A stretch of 64,000 nt of DNA from Pseudosulfitobacter sp. DSM 107133 (GTDB taxonomy: Bacteria; Pseudomonadota; Alphaproteobacteria; Rhodobacterales; Rhodobacteraceae), in assembly GCF_022788695.1 (NCBI RefSeq), contig NZ_CP085154.1, positions 3,224,001-3,288,000 of the forward strand, written 5' to 3'. The notes under the pieces are model-generated. The model saw nothing but the letters and a program-made list of their open reading frames with translations. It was not told the origin of the DNA and did not search any database. Position numbers and translations under genes: made by a program. Shown here one piece after another: positions 32,569 through 41,600 of the stretch (position 1 is the stretch's first letter; the number at the start of each line of letters is the position of its first letter).

Positions 32569-35391
32569 ATGCCGCACAAGCAGCCCGCGCTGGACCTGTC
32601 ACCCAAAGTTTCGGACGAGATTCGCAAGACCACCTGCTATATGTGCGCCTGCCGCTGTGGCATCAACGTTCACATGAAAGCGGGTAAGGTTGCCTATATC
32701 GAAGGCAACCGCGACCATCCGGTGAACAAGGGCGTGCTGTGCGCAAAGGGATCGGCCGGCATCATGCAGCACAACGCCCCCGCCCGTCTGCGCGCGCCAC
32801 TGAAACGGGTCGGACCGCGCGGCTCGGGTGAATTCGAGGAGATCAGCTGGGACGAGGCGCTGGACATCGCCACCGGCTGGCTGGCACCGATCCGCCGCGA
32901 CAATCCTGAAAAGCTGGCCTTCTTCACCGGGCGCGACCAGTCGCAATCGTTCACCTCCTTCTGGGCGCAGAATTTCGGCACGCCCAACTACGCGGCCCAC
33001 GGCGGGTTCTGTTCGGTCAACATGGCGGCGGCCGGCATCTACACCATGGGCGGCGCGTTCTGGGAATTCGGTCAGCCCGACTGGGACCACACCAAGCTGT
33101 TCATGCTGTTCGGCGTCGCCGAAGACCACGACAGCAACCCGATCAAGATGGGTATAGGCAAGATCAAGGCACGCGGCGCGCGGGTGATCGGGGTGAACCC
33201 GATCCGCACCGGATACAACGCCGTGGCCGATGATTGGGTCGGCATCACGCCGGGCACCGACGGGTTGTTCATCATGGCGCTGATCCATTGCCTGATGAAG
33301 GCGGGCAAGATTGATCTGACGTATCTGGCGCAGTTCACCAACGCCCCCTGTCTCGTAAACAGCGACGAGAAATCGCCCGAATACGGCCTGCTGCTGCGTG
33401 ATGCGGACGGCAAGGAACTGGTGATCGACCGCACCACGGGCAAGCTAGCCCCCTTTGACAAAAAGGGCGTGCGCCCCGATCTGGCCGCCACCCACCGTGC
33501 GGCGGGTATCACCCACCGGCCTGTCATGCACCTGATGGCCGAACGCTATCTGTCCGAGGAATATGCGCCCGAAGCCGTGGCCGAACGCACCGGTATCTCT
33601 GCTGCGCGGATCCGCGCCATTGCCTCCGAACTGGCCCGCGTCGCCTTTGACGAGGCGTTCGAGCTGGATCATGCATGGACCGATTTCCGGGGCGAAACAC
33701 ACACAAAGATGACAGGCCGCCCCGTCAGCTTTCACGCCATGCGCGGAATCAGCGCCCACGCCAACGGTTTTCAGACCTGCCGCGCATTGCATGTGTTGCA
33801 GATCATCCTTGGCACGGTCGAGGTTCCGGGCGGCTTCCGGTTCAAACCGCCCTACCCCAAACCCGCGACCGCGCATCCCACGCCCCACTGCAAAACCACC
33901 TGCGGCGGCCCGCTGGATGGCCCGCACCTTGGCTTTGTGCAGGGGCCGCAAGATCTGGCGTTGAAAGCCGACGGCACGGCGGCGCGCATCGACAAGGCGT
34001 TTACATGGGAAAACCCGATGTCGGTTCACGGGCTGATGCATATGGTAATCTCGAACGCCCACGCGGGTGACCCGTACAAGATCGACACGCTGTTCCTGTA
34101 TATGGCCAATATGGCGTGGAATTCGTCGATGAACACGCGCGGCGTGATCGACATGCTGACCGACAGGGATGAAAACGGCGATTACGTCATCCCCCGCATC
34201 ATCTATTCGGATGCCTACAGCTCGGAAATGGTCGCCTATGCCGACCTGATCCTGCCCGACACCACCTATCTGGAGCGTCACGACTGTATTTCGCTGCTGG
34301 ACCGTCCGATCTGCGAGGCGGATGCGGCTGCCGATGCGATCCGCTGGCCCGTGGTCGAACCAGACCGCGACGTGCGCGGGTTCCAGTCGGTGTTGTGCGA
34401 TCTGGGCGCGCGGCTGAACTTGCCCGGCTTTGTCACCGAAGACGGCGCACAGAAATACGCCGATTACGCCGACTATATCATCAACCACGAACGCCGCCCC
34501 GGCATCGGCCCTTTGGCTGGCTGGCGCACCGGCGAACACGGTCTGACCGCAGGACGCGGCGCGCCGAATGCCAGCCAGATCGACAACTATATCGAAAACG
34601 GCGGCTTTTTCGTCGAACACATCCCCCAGGGGGCAAATTACTACAAACCGTGGAACATGGCCTATCAGGACTGGGCCGTGGGCATGGGCCTGTTCGACGC
34701 CCCGCAACCCTATCTGTTCTCGCTGTATGTCGAGCCGCTGCGCCGGTTCCAGTTGGCCGCCGAGGGCCAAGGCGACCGCCAGCCGCCCGACCACCTGCGC
34801 GACCGCATCCGCCAAACGATGGACCCGCTGCCCATCTGGTACGACCCGTCAGGCGACAACCGCGCCACCGAATATCCCGTGACCGCGCTGACGCAGCGCC
34901 CGATGGCGATGTATCATTCATGGGGCAGCCAGAACGCTTGGCTGCGGCAATTGCACGGGCACAACCCGCTGTATCTGCCGACCAACCTGATGCGCGACAA
35001 CGACCTGAAAGACGGCGACTGGGCCACCGTCACCTCGCCGCACGGCGAAATCACGGTGCCGGTGCTGGAAATGGCGGCGCTGAACCCCAACACGGTCTGG
35101 ACATGGAACGCCATCGGCAAGCGCAAGGGCGCGTGGGCTCTGGACAAGGACGCGCCGGAGGCGACCAAGGGGTTCCTGCTGAACCACCTGATCCACGAGT
35201 TGCTGCCGCCCAAGGGCGACGGGCTGCGGTGGTCCAACTCGGACCCTGTCACTGGCCAAGCCGCATGGTTCGACCTGAAAGTGCGCATCGCCAAGGCCGC
35301 GCCACAGGGTCAGTCGAAACCCGTCATGGCGCCGATCAAATCGCCCGTGGGCCAGGGGCCTGACAGGCTGGCATGGAAGGTGGGAAAATGA
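32569..35391 (+). CDS. soeA: Molybdopterin oxidoreductase, SoeA-like sulfite dehydrogenase catalytic subunit
   Basis: A 940-residue member of the DMSO reductase superfamily. The ATG at 32569 follows AAAGGA; a longer frame upstream lacks family sequence. There is no Tat signal, so the protein stays cytoplasmic, as known for SoeA. An N-terminal 4Fe-4S site is Cys23, Cys26, Cys30 and Cys58 (CYMCACRC, then GVLCAKG); a probable molybdenum Cys ligand is in HGGFCSVNM. It starts a three-gene operon with an iron-sulfur protein and a membrane anchor. SoeABC oxidises sulfite to sulfate and feeds the quinone pool. Assignment to SoeA rather than a related reductase rests on gene order, lack of Tat signal and the tpa neighbour. 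Confidence 0.78.
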   Translation: MPHKQPALDLSPKVSDEIRKTTCYMCACRCGINVHMKAGKVAYIEGNRDHPVNKGVLCAKGSAGIMQHNAPARLRAPLKRVGPRGSGEFEEISWDEALDIATGWLAPIRRDNPEKLAFFTGRDQSQSFTSFWAQNFGTPNYAAHGGFCSVNMAAAGIYTMGGAFWEFGQPDWDHTKLFMLFGVAEDHDSNPIKMGIGKIKARGARVIGVNPIRTGYNAVADDWVGITPGTDGLFIMALIHCLMKAGKIDLTYLAQFTNAPCLVNSDEKSPEYGLLLRDADGKELVIDRTTGKLAPFDKKGVRPDLAATHRAAGITHRPVMHLMAERYLSEEYAPEAVAERTGISAARIRAIASELARVAFDEAFELDHAWTDFRGETHTKMTGRPVSFHAMRGISAHANGFQTCRALHVLQIILGTVEVPGGFRFKPPYPKPATAHPTPHCKTTCGGPLDGPHLGFVQGPQDLALKADGTAARIDKAFTWENPMSVHGLMHMVISNAHAGDPYKIDTLFLYMANMAWNSSMNTRGVIDMLTDRDENGDYVIPRIIYSDAYSSEMVAYADLILPDTTYLERHDCISLLDRPICEADAAADAIRWPVVEPDRDVRGFQSVLCDLGARLNLPGFVTEDGAQKYADYADYIINHERRPGIGPLAGWRTGEHGLTAGRGAPNASQIDNYIENGGFFVEHIPQGANYYKPWNMAYQDWAVGMGLFDAPQPYLFSLYVEPLRRFQLAAEGQGDRQPPDHLRDRIRQTMDPLPIWYDPSGDNRATEYPVTALTQRPMAMYHSWGSQNAWLRQLHGHNPLYLPTNLMRDNDLKDGDWATVTSPHGEITVPVLEMAALNPNTVWTWNAIGKRKGAWALDKDAPEATKGFLLNHLIHELLPPKGDGLRWSNSDPVTGQAAWFDLKVRIAKAAPQGQSKPVMAPIKSPVGQGPDRLAWKVGK

Positions 35392-36152
35392 CACAGCTTC
35401 CCGAAACAACCGAACGCAAACTGGGCCTTGTCATCGACCTCGACACCTGCGTCGGCTGCCATGCCTGCGTGATTTCGTGCAAAGGATGGAACACCGAAAA
35501 CTACGGCGCGCCCCTGTCCGATCAAGACCCTTACGGCGCAGCCCCATCCGGCACCTTCCTGAACCGCGTGCACAGTTACGAGGTGCAACCGCTGGCAACC
35601 TCGGCCAAAGTCCAGCCACCTGCGCAGTTGATCCATTTCCCCAAATCCTGTCTGCACTGCGAAGATGCGCCATGCGTCACCGTTTGCCCCACCGGCGCCA
35701 GCTATAAACGGGTCGAGGACGGCATCGTTCTGGTCAACGAAAGCGACTGCATCGGCTGTGGCCTGTGCGCCTGGGCCTGCCCGTACGGCGCGCGCGAAAA
35801 GGACGAGGCTGAGGGGGTGATGAAGAAATGCACCCTGTGTGTCGACCGCATCTATAACGAAAACCTTGAAGAGGTGGACCGCATCCCCACCTGCGTGCGC
35901 ACCTGTCCGTCGGGTGCGCGCCACTTTGGCGATTTTGCCGACCCCGACAGCCATGTGTCGCGGCTGACTGCGGAACGGGGCGGCATGGACCTGATGCCGG
36001 AAATGGGCACCAAACCCGTGAACAAATATCTGCCGCCACGGCCCAAGGATGCCCTGCCCGAGATTGACGTGCTGGCCCCCTACCTTGCCCCTGTCGACGA
36101 CGCTCCGGGCGGTTTTCTTGGCTGGCTCGACAAGACGTTGGAGAAGCTCTGA
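35388..36152 (+). CDS. soeB: Four-cluster ferredoxin subunit, SoeB-like
   Basis: A 254-residue electron-transfer subunit whose ATG overlaps the soeA stop by 4 bases. Sixteen cysteines in DmsB/NrfC-type spacing are visible: DTCVGCHACVISC, SCLHCEDAPCVTVCP, DCIGCGLCAWACPYG, KCTLCVDR and TCVRTCPSG, enough for four 4Fe-4S clusters. It would pass electrons from SoeA to the membrane subunit. No signal peptide is seen, in keeping with a cytoplasmic complex. The stop is 1 base before the soeC ATG. Confidence 0.85.
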   Translation: MTQLPETTERKLGLVIDLDTCVGCHACVISCKGWNTENYGAPLSDQDPYGAAPSGTFLNRVHSYEVQPLATSAKVQPPAQLIHFPKSCLHCEDAPCVTVCPTGASYKRVEDGIVLVNESDCIGCGLCAWACPYGAREKDEAEGVMKKCTLCVDRIYNENLEEVDRIPTCVRTCPSGARHFGDFADPDSHVSRLTAERGGMDLMPEMGTKPVNKYLPPRPKDALPEIDVLAPYLAPVDDAPGGFLGWLDKTLEKL

Positions 36153-36153
36153 G

Positions 36154-37026
36154 ATGCATCCGGCACCTTCTGTCATTCTCTTCACCACCTTCTCGGGGCT
36201 GGGCTTTGGCCTGCTGGCATGGCTTGGCTTGGGCTTTCCGGCGGTTACGGGTCTGACCGCCTTTGTCTTTTTCACCATCGCCTATGTCTGCGCGGTGGGC
36301 GGGCTGATGGCCTCTGCCTTTCACTTGGGCCGCCCCGAACGCGCGCTCAAGGCGTTCACGCAATGGCGCAAAAGCTGGCTGAGCCGCGAGGCGGTGATGT
36401 CGGTGGCCGCACTTCTGGTGATGGGCGTCTATGCCATCGGGACGATCTTTTTCGCGACGGCCTTGCCGTTGGTTGGGATTTTGGGGGCGGTGTTGTGCCT
36501 GCTGACCGTGTTCACCACCTCGATGATCTACACCCAGCTGAGAACCGTGCCGCGCTGGCACACGCCGCTGACACCGGTGATGTTTCTGGCCCTTGCCGTC
36601 GCGGGCGGTGCGTTGCTGGCAGGGCAGACCACTGCGGCGGCGGTGTTGCTGGTGCTGGCGGGGGCTGCACTGGTGGCCACGTGGGTGCACGGCGACGGCG
36701 CGTTTACCCGGTCGGGCACGACGCTGGCGACGGCGACTGGACTTGGCGCCATCGGCACGCCCCGCGCGTTCGAGCCGCCGCACACCGGCACCAACTATCT
36801 GCTGCGCGAGTTTGTCTTTGTGGTGGGGCGCAAACACGGGATGAAACTGCGCATCATCGCCTTTGTGCTGGCGATTGTCCTGCCGGTGATCCTGCTGCTG
36901 GTGCCGTTTTCGCACTGGCTGGCGCTGGTGGCGGTGCTGAGCCATGTGGCGGGTGTGCTGGTGGCGCGCTGGTTGTTCTTTGCGCAGGCGGAACATGTGG
37001 TCGGGCTGTACTATGGGAAACGATAA
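36154..37026 (+). CDS. soeC: DmsC/NrfD-type membrane anchor, SoeC-like
   Basis: A 290-residue polytopic protein with about eight hydrophobic helices (SVILFTTFSGLGFGLLAWLG, LTAFVFFTIAYVCAVGGLMA, VMSVAALLVMGVYAIG and others). The SAFHLGRPERALKAF segment after helix 2 is the DmsC family signature. The ATG is 1 base past the soeB stop. It anchors the complex and passes electrons to quinone. A bidirectional terminator overlaps its stop codon and separates it from the convergent dapA. Confidence 0.85.
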   Translation: MHPAPSVILFTTFSGLGFGLLAWLGLGFPAVTGLTAFVFFTIAYVCAVGGLMASAFHLGRPERALKAFTQWRKSWLSREAVMSVAALLVMGVYAIGTIFFATALPLVGILGAVLCLLTVFTTSMIYTQLRTVPRWHTPLTPVMFLALAVAGGALLAGQTTAAAVLLVLAGAALVATWVHGDGAFTRSGTTLATATGLGAIGTPRAFEPPHTGTNYLLREFVFVVGRKHGMKLRIIAFVLAIVLPVILLLVPFSHWLALVAVLSHVAGVLVARWLFFAQAEHVVGLYYGKR

Positions 37027-37051
37027 AGGGGCCGCAGATTGCAGCCCCTTT
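37025..37051. terminator. Bidirectional terminator between soeC and dapA
   Basis: AAAGGGGC (37025-37032) pairs perfectly with GCCCCTTT (37044-37051). It overlaps the soeC stop codon and lies 29 bases after the end of the convergent dapA gene. Confidence 0.75.
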
Positions 37052-37080
37052 GCCAATTCCTTTAGTGCAACCTTGAACGG

Positions 37081-37953
37081 TTACAGCAAACCCGCGTGCG
37101 CCAGCCCTTTGTCCACCAGCTTGCGCGTGGCTTCTGTCAGCGGCACGTGCGGCAGGCGCACCTCGTCGCTGCACAGGCCCAGACGCGACATAGCGTATTT
37201 CACGCCCACCAGCCCCGGCTCGGTAAAGATCGCCTTGTGCAGCGGCATCAGCCTGTCCTGCAACTCCAGCGCCTTGGCATAGTCGCCCGCGGCGCAGGCC
37301 GCCTGCACTTCGGCGCACAGCTTGGGTGCCACATTCGCCGTGACCGAGATACAGCCGACGCCACCCTGGGCGTTGAACCCGTGTGCTGTGCCATCTTCGC
37401 CCGAAAGCTGGATGAAATCCGGCCCGCACATCAAACGCTGGTCGTTAACCCGTTGCAGGTCGCCCGTGGCATCCTTGACGCCCACGATCCGCTCCATCTT
37501 GGCCAGTTCGACCATGGTCGCGTTCGAGATGTCGACGACCGAGCGGCCCGGAATGTTGTACACAATGATCGGCAATTTGCACGCATCATGTACGGCGGCG
37601 AAATGCGCGATCACGCCGGCCTGCGTCGGTTTGTTATAATAAGGCGTCACCACCAGAACCGCATCGGCGCCCACGGCTTCCGCGTGTTTTGCCAGCCGAA
37701 CAGACTCGACCGTATTGTTCGACCCGGCCCCGGCAATCACCTTGACGCGGCCCGCGGCGGCGCGCACCACCTCTTCGACAACCTTGTCGTGTTCGCCATG
37801 GGTCAGGGTCGGACTTTCGCCGGTTGTGCCCACAGGCACCAGCCCCGAAGACCCCTGTTCGATCTGCCAGTCCACCAGCTTCTTGAGCGTGACCAGATCC
37901 AGTGCGCCGTCCTGGAACGGCGTGACGAGTGCGGGCATAGAACCCTTGAACAT
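37081..37953 (-). CDS. dapA: 4-hydroxy-tetrahydrodipicolinate synthase
   Basis: A 290-residue class I aldolase of lysine/diaminopimelate synthesis, condensing pyruvate with aspartate semialdehyde in the cytoplasm. Start [13 protein letters not shown] at 37953 matches the family start and follows an AGGAGCGTGA site. Key motifs: [13 protein letters not shown] with the Thr-Thr pair, the Tyr in [13 protein letters not shown], the Tyr in IIVYNIPGR and the Schiff-base lysine in [10 protein letters not shown]. It is divergent from the lytic transglycosylase gene across 126 bases. Confidence 0.95.
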   Translation of the reverse strand: MFKGSMPALVTPFQDGALDLVTLKKLVDWQIEQGSSGLVPVGTTGESPTLTHGEHDKVVEEVVRAAAGRVKVIAGAGSNNTVESVRLAKHAEAVGADAVLVVTPYYNKPTQAGVIAHFAAVHDACKLPIIVYNIPGRSVVDISNATMVELAKMERIVGVKDATGDLQRVNDQRLMCGPDFIQLSGEDGTAHGFNAQGGVGCISVTANVAPKLCAEVQAACAAGDYAKALELQDRLMPLHKAIFTEPGLVGVKYAMSRLGLCSDEVRLPHVPLTEATRKLVDKGLAHAGLL

Positions 37954-38079
37954 ATTCACGCTCCTTTTTTCAAAATGCTGGCCGGAATTGGCCGGATTGC
38001 ATGATCCTGTCGCAGTCGTGAGTTGCACAGTCGCGACAAGACCATATGCTTACAGCCACTACCCTTGCCATGACAGGAA

Positions 38080-40053
38080 ATGCAAGTGATCACCCGCCTC
38101 GCTGCCCTGATGCTGTGCCTTTTTGCCACCGTGGCAACCGCTCAACCCGAGCGGCCGCGCCCGTTGGGCTGGGCGATGAATGCAATGCGTGCGGGTCATT
38201 GGGATACAGCGCAACGGCTTGCCGCGCGCGACGGTCAGGTGGCAGCCGATGTCATCGAATGGCACCGCCTGCGTGCAGGGCGCGGCAGCTACGCCGAGTA
38301 CATGGATTTCCTCAAACGCCGCTATGACTGGCCCGGCATGGACTATTTGCGCCGCCGTGGCGAAGGCGAAGCGATTGCCGAAGGCGCCGCAGCCGTGCGC
38401 GCCTATTTTGCGGAAGCCGAGCCAAAGACGCCGCGCGGCGTTCTGGCCTATGCCGATGCGATGGCCGAGCAGGGGCAAACCGGCGAGGCACAGGCCAGTG
38501 TGGTCCTGGCGTGGACCTCGATGCCGATGGATGCCGACGAAGAGGCCCTGTTTCTGACCAGGCACAGCGAACTGCTGAAACCCCATCACGAGGCGCGTGT
38601 CGACACGATGCTGTGGCTGGGCGAGCTGAACGAGGCAGAGCGGTTGCGCCCCCTGCTGGATGCCGGGCATCAGGCATTGCTGGACGCCCGCGTGGCGCTG
38701 ACCAAACGCAGCAACGATGTAGATGCCAAACTGGCCGCCGTGCCCGCCGCCCTGCAATCTGACGCCGGCCTGCAACATGCCCGCTTTGAATGGCGGGTGC
38801 GCAAGGGACGGTGGGACGACGCCAAGGCGCTGATCCTCGAACGCTCGACCAGTGCCGCCGCGCTGGGACGGCCCGACGCGTGGTCGAACCGGCGCCGTGC
38901 GCTGGCGCGTGACGAAATGCGCGATGGCGATCCCAAGGTGGCCTATCAGCTGGCCGCGCAGCATTTCCTGACCTCGGGGTCCGATTATGCCGATCTGGAA
39001 TGGATTGCGGGCTATATCGCGCTGCGCAAGCTGAACGATCCGGCCACGGCGCTGAAGCATTTCCAAAACCACCGCAGCGTGATCGAAAGCCCCATTTCAC
39101 GGGGCCGGGCGGGCTATTGGACCGGGCTGGCCTATGAAGCCCTGGGCGACGTGGCCGCTGCGGATCAGGCCTTTGCCGACGGGGCGCAGTTTCAGACATC
39201 ATTCTATGGCATTCTTGCCGCCGAGAAGGCGGGCCAGCCCTTTGACATCGGGCTGAAACCACAGGGCGAAACAGACGACTGGCGCACCAGCCCCCTGATC
39301 CATTCCCCGCTGTTCGAAGCCGGGCTGTTGCTGCAAGCCTCAGGCGAGTTGAGCGTTGCCGAACGGTTCTGGACACATCTGGCCGACCAACTGGACGAAA
39401 AGCAGGCCGCGCAACTGGGGCAGGCCGCGATTGATGCAGGCCAGCCGCATCTGGCCGTGATGATCGGCAAGACTGTCGCCTATCGCGGGATCACGCTGGC
39501 CGAGCCTTACTATCCGCTGCACCCGCTGACCGAACAGGATCTGGCGATTGCGCCCGAAATGGCCCTGGCCATCGCACGGCGCGAATCCGAATTTGATCCG
39601 GTGGTACAATCGGGCGTGGGCGCGCGCGGGCTGATGCAATTGATGCCTGCCACAGCCAAAGAAGTGGCCGCAAATCTGGGCCGCAGCGCGGAACATACGA
39701 CAGACCGGCTGATTTCAGACCCTGTTTACAACGCCGAACTCGGGTCATCCTTTCTGTCGACGCTGGCCGGACGGTTCGAAGGCAATGTCGTGATGATGTC
39801 AGCCGCCTATAATGCAGGCCCGTCGCGTCCATTGCGCTGGATGGAGATGTACGGCGACCCACGCGACGGCAAGATGGATGTGGTCGACTGGATCGAAAAC
39901 ATCCCGTTTCGCGAGACCCGCAACTATGTGATGCGCGTCACCGAAAGCCTGCCGGTCTATCGCGCGCGACTGGGCAAGGAAGCGCTGCCAATTCCCTTTA
40001 CCCAAGAGCTGACAGGCTCAACCCTTTTGGCGTTCGCGCCAAAGGGTGAATAG
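38080..40053 (+). CDS. Soluble lytic murein transglycosylase (Slt70-like)
   Basis: A 657-residue exported cell-wall enzyme that cleaves glycan strands to 1,6-anhydro products. The signal peptide is MQVITRLAALMLCLFATVATAQ. Residues 25-450 form an alpha-helical superhelical region (repeated Ala-rich helices), and the SLT domain follows: catalytic Glu in AIARRESEFDP, then SGVGARGLMQLMPATAKEVA and MMSAAYNAGPSRPLRWM. Length matches the Slt70 family. The last 36 bases overlap the 3' end of the convergent EamA gene. Confidence 0.92.
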   Translation: MQVITRLAALMLCLFATVATAQPERPRPLGWAMNAMRAGHWDTAQRLAARDGQVAADVIEWHRLRAGRGSYAEYMDFLKRRYDWPGMDYLRRRGEGEAIAEGAAAVRAYFAEAEPKTPRGVLAYADAMAEQGQTGEAQASVVLAWTSMPMDADEEALFLTRHSELLKPHHEARVDTMLWLGELNEAERLRPLLDAGHQALLDARVALTKRSNDVDAKLAAVPAALQSDAGLQHARFEWRVRKGRWDDAKALILERSTSAAALGRPDAWSNRRRALARDEMRDGDPKVAYQLAAQHFLTSGSDYADLEWIAGYIALRKLNDPATALKHFQNHRSVIESPISRGRAGYWTGLAYEALGDVAAADQAFADGAQFQTSFYGILAAEKAGQPFDIGLKPQGETDDWRTSPLIHSPLFEAGLLLQASGELSVAERFWTHLADQLDEKQAAQLGQAAIDAGQPHLAVMIGKTVAYRGITLAEPYYPLHPLTEQDLAIAPEMALAIARRESEFDPVVQSGVGARGLMQLMPATAKEVAANLGRSAEHTTDRLISDPVYNAELGSSFLSTLAGRFEGNVVMMSAAYNAGPSRPLRWMEMYGDPRDGKMDVVDWIENIPFRETRNYVMRVTESLPVYRARLGKEALPIPFTQELTGSTLLAFAPKGE

Positions 40054-40887
40054 CCCCGCCGCCACCACGATTCCTGCCCCTGTGGCCACGTTCCACGCGA
40101 TCACTTCGCCAAAGACGCTGACGCCAATCATCGAGCCGAACACCAGCTGCAAATAGGCAAAGGGCTGCACGGCGCTGGCCTCGGCCACCTCGTACACACG
40201 GATCAGCAGCCAGTGGCCAAGGGCGCCGGTCACGCACAGAGTGCCCATCCACAGCCAGTCGCCTGGCACCATCGGCTCCCAGAACCAGATGCCAACGCCG
40301 GTCATGGCTACGGCCCCCGCAACGCCGGTCCAGAAAAAGCTGGTGGCAGAGGTGTCCTTGCGCGCGACATAGCGTGTCAGCAACCCATAAAGCGCGAACA
40401 TCATCGCCGCCAGCAGCGGGATCACCGCGGCCGGTTCGAACACGCCAATGCCCGGTTGCAGGATAATCAGCACGCCAACAAAGCCCACAGCGATGGCAGA
40501 CCAGCGCCGCCAGCCGACGCTTTCGCCCAGGATAGGGCCGCTCAGCGCCGCCACCAGCAAGGGATAGCAGGTAAAGACCGCAAGGCTTTCGACCAGCCCG
40601 AGGATGGTAAAGGCCAGCACCATTACACAAATCTCGGCGGCCAGCAGCAGACCGCGAAACGCCTGTAATCCCATCTGCTCCGAGCGCGCGGCGGCGCGGA
40701 TGCCCCCCGCCTTGGCCCGCGCAATGGCCACGACAAAAGCCGCAAAGAACCAATAGCGGATCATCACCACCATCAGCACATTGTATTCCGACGCCAGATG
40801 CCGCGAGATTCCGTCCTGCATGGCAAAGACGAAGGTTGTCAGCACCATCAGGCCGACACCCAGCCGCGTGTTATTGCCTGCGCTCAT
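40018..40887 (-). CDS. EamA/RhaT family (DMT) transporter
   Basis: A 289-residue membrane protein with about ten helices in two EamA halves (residues about 8-135 and 150-282). Typical segments are VGLMVLTTFVFAMQDGISRHLA, ESLAVFTCYPLLVAALSGPILGE and VQPFAYLQLVFGSMIGVSVFGEV. It probably exports a metabolite; the substrate is unknown. Its ATG overlaps the mnmD stop (ATGA), so it is co-translated with a tRNA-modification enzyme, probably only for operon economy. Its 3' end overlaps the lytic transglycosylase by 36 bases. Confidence 0.88.
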   Translation of the reverse strand: MSAGNNTRLGVGLMVLTTFVFAMQDGISRHLASEYNVLMVVMIRYWFFAAFVVAIARAKAGGIRAAARSEQMGLQAFRGLLLAAEICVMVLAFTILGLVESLAVFTCYPLLVAALSGPILGESVGWRRWSAIAVGFVGVLIILQPGIGVFEPAAVIPLLAAMMFALYGLLTRYVARKDTSATSFFWTGVAGAVAMTGVGIWFWEPMVPGDWLWMGTLCVTGALGHWLLIRVYEVAEASAVQPFAYLQLVFGSMIGVSVFGEVIAWNVATGAGIVVAAGLFTLWRERQKG

Positions 40888-41543
40888 CGTAATGTTCCCA
40901 CTGTCATATGCCGTTTGCGGCCATAGCCTGAAATCCGGCTGACATCGAAGCCCGCAGCCTCCAGACCCCGCCGCACGAAACCGGCGGCGGTATAGGTGGC
41001 CACTGTGCCATGCGCTGCCGTATGGTCGGCCACGCCCTGCATCAGATCAGCGTCCCACAGTTCCGGGTTCTTGGCAGGCGAAAACCCGTCCAGAAACCAC
41101 GCATCCGCCTTGCCCTGCCACGCGGGCAACGTGGCGCGCGCATCACCTGTGACCACCTCCAGCACGGCATCGCCAAAATCGAACCGTCCGCCGCGCCCGT
41201 TCCAGACCGCGACCATTTCGTCGCTAAGGCCAAAGGCCCCCAGTGCGCGCGCCATTTCGTCCACCGACATCGGGTAAGCTTCGAAACTGGTAAAGCGCAG
41301 CACACCGGCCACGCCTGCGGCACGCCATGCGGCCAGCGTCACCACAAAATTCAGTCCGGTGCCAAAGCCCAGCTCGCCAATGTGAAAGCCGTCACAGAAA
41401 CGCGCAGGCAGGCCGTTGCCCGCCAGAAACACATGGCGCGTTTCGTCCAGACCGTTTTCAAGGCTGAAATAAGGGTCGTCAAACCGTGTGCTGACCGGCA
41501 CGTCGCCGTCCCGCCATTCCAAGTCTGCCTGCTGGTCCTGCAT
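40884..41543 (-). CDS. mnmD: tRNA 5-methylaminomethyl-2-thiouridine methyltransferase (MnmD type)
   Basis: A 219-residue SAM-dependent enzyme equal to the N-terminal half of E. coli MnmC; it makes the last methylation at wobble uridine 34. Recognised by DVPVSTRFDDPYFSLENGLDETRHVFLAGNGLP, the SAM loop HIGELGFGTGLNFVVTL and WFLDGFSPAKNPELW. The FAD half is a separate divergent gene 57 bases away (41601). It overlaps the EamA gene by 4 bases. Confidence 0.9.
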   Translation of the reverse strand: MQDQQADLEWRDGDVPVSTRFDDPYFSLENGLDETRHVFLAGNGLPARFCDGFHIGELGFGTGLNFVVTLAAWRAAGVAGVLRFTSFEAYPMSVDEMARALGAFGLSDEMVAVWNGRGGRFDFGDAVLEVVTGDARATLPAWQGKADAWFLDGFSPAKNPELWDADLMQGVADHTAAHGTVATYTAAGFVRRGLEAAGFDVSRISGYGRKRHMTVGTLR

Positions 41544-41600
41544 CCCGTCACCCTGTAAGGATCGTCAGTGCATCCATGGCGAAAGGCTCTATCCTTGGCA

